A stretch of DNA of 64,000 bases from Streptococcus respiraculi (GTDB lineage Bacteria; Bacillota; Bacilli; Lactobacillales; Streptococcaceae): positions 372,001-436,000 of the forward strand of contig NZ_CP022680.1 in NCBI RefSeq assembly GCF_003595525.1, in the 5' to 3' direction. Below are positions 63,522 through 64,000 of this stretch, piece by piece (the stretch's first letter is position 1; each line of letters opens with the position of its first letter). Under the pieces are notes generated by a model, which saw only the letters and a program-made list of their open reading frames with translations, was not told the origin of the DNA and searched no databases. A program made the translations under genes and the position numbers.

Positions 63522-64000
63522 ATGTTTGCAGAAATTATCGTCGATGTCCCCTTGATGCAGACGGACCAAGCCTATACCTATCATATTCCAGAAGAATTTG
63601 AAAATATGCTTGAGGCAGGGATGCGGGTCCATGTTCCCTTTGGAAATGGGAATCGGCTCATTCAAGGAATTGTGGTCGGCTTTTCAGAAGAAACGGATAC
63701 AGAGACGAAAGACATTGCTGAGGTGCTGGACTTTTCACCTGTTTTAAATGCGGAGCAATTATGGCTGGCAGATGAACTGCGAAAAACGGTTTTTTCTTAT
63801 AAGATTTCCCTCTTAAAAGCCATGTTGCCCAGCTTGCTCAATTCTTCTTATGACAAGGTGCTTTCTCAAGGGGTGGGCCTATCAGAAGCAGATAGGCAAG
63901 CCATTTTTGGTGGTCAAGAGAGTGTTCATTTCTCAGATTTGGACATTCAGCAGCAGGCTCGAGTCATGCGCCTAGCCCAGGCTGGTAAAATGACCGTTGA
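63522..64000 (+). CDS. priA: Primosomal protein N' (PriA), N-terminal part
   Basis: Open from ATG 63522 (AAAGGAG upstream) to the window edge, 159 residues visible. It starts AEIIVDVPLMQTDQAYTYHIP and contains GMRVHVPFGNGNRLIQGIVVG, the 3'-DNA-binding domain of PriA. The helicase domains lie beyond the window. PriA restarts stalled replication forks. Gene order gmk-rpoZ-priA supports the call. Confidence 0.92.
   Translation, partial: MFAEIIVDVPLMQTDQAYTYHIPEEFENMLEAGMRVHVPFGNGNRLIQGIVVGFSEETDTETKDIAEVLDFSPVLNAEQLWLADELRKTVFSYKISLLKAMLPSLLNSSYDKVLSQGVGLSEADRQAIFGGQESVHFSDLDIQQQARVMRLAQAGKMTV

Overview
The window is chromosomal DNA from a low-GC Gram-positive coccus, almost certainly a Streptococcus. 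The evidence is the set of recognisable streptococcal neighbours: rpsO-pnp-cysE-cysS-mrnC; msmK; rplM-rpsI behind an L13 leader; the yicG-pdhABCD-lplA block; recU-pbp1A beside ypsA-gpsB-rnpB-rlmL-mapZ; and luxS next to rny-gmk-rpoZ-priA. LuxS and other proteins look closest to the S. suis-like part of the genus, but I cannot fix the species. I saw no tRNA, rRNA or CRISPR array.

Layout. 1-9.9 kb: end of a pseudouridine synthase gene, a PyrR-attenuated uracil permease gene, rpsO, pnp, cysE, cysS, mrnC, a PucR-type regulator, and the sugar-ABC ATPase msmK. Two inverted copies of a 160-bp terminal-inverted-repeat element lie in this stretch. 10-16.8 kb: ArAE membrane protein, two lipoproteins, rlmB, degV, a TIM-barrel-like protein, rplM-rpsI. 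17-28.5 kb: a type I restriction-modification island (hsdM, hsdS, hsdR) with three silent target-recognition-domain (TRD) cassettes, a tyrosine recombinase and a DUF4143-type ATPase. 28.6-34.6 kb: glycerate kinase, a lipoprotein, an ECF transporter operon (S, T, fused A-A) and a TRIC/YicG membrane protein. 34.8-41.5 kb: the pyruvate dehydrogenase operon and lipoate ligase. 41.6-47.8 kb: SAM hydrolase, a UPF0397 ECF S component, TrhO rhodanese, nucleoside phosphorylase, and the A and T components of a second ECF transporter. 47.8-55.9 kb: rsmG, PBP1A and RecU on the minus strand, then ypsA-like, gpsB, rnpB, an RlmL-type methyltransferase and mapZ. 56-59.2 kb: a TlpA/SdbA-like thioredoxin lipoprotein directly upstream of an LPXTG adhesin. 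59.2-64 kb: an IS200-type element abutting luxS, then rny, gmk, rpoZ and the start of priA.

The most unusual part is the type I R-M island. The expressed hsdS carries two TRDs. All TRD cassettes, expressed and silent, share the same 5' and 3' borders. The silent cassettes are an exact-looking copy of expressed TRD1 (plus strand), an exact-looking copy of expressed TRD2 (minus strand) and a different TRD3 (minus strand). A tyrosine recombinase gene sits between two inverted cassettes. The start of hsdS lies in a tandem array of 131-bp units, each carrying its own ribosome binding site and ATG. Together this reads as a DNA-methylation specificity-switching locus with an unusual cassette layout.

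Second in interest is the gene pair encoding a CPDC-motif extracytoplasmic thioredoxin and an adhesin whose only two cysteines bracket its N-terminal binding region. This suggests a dedicated disulfide catalyst and its substrate. Several MITE-like repeats also sit in leaders, between genes, or supply a stop codon (msmK, pdhD, lplA, pbp1A).
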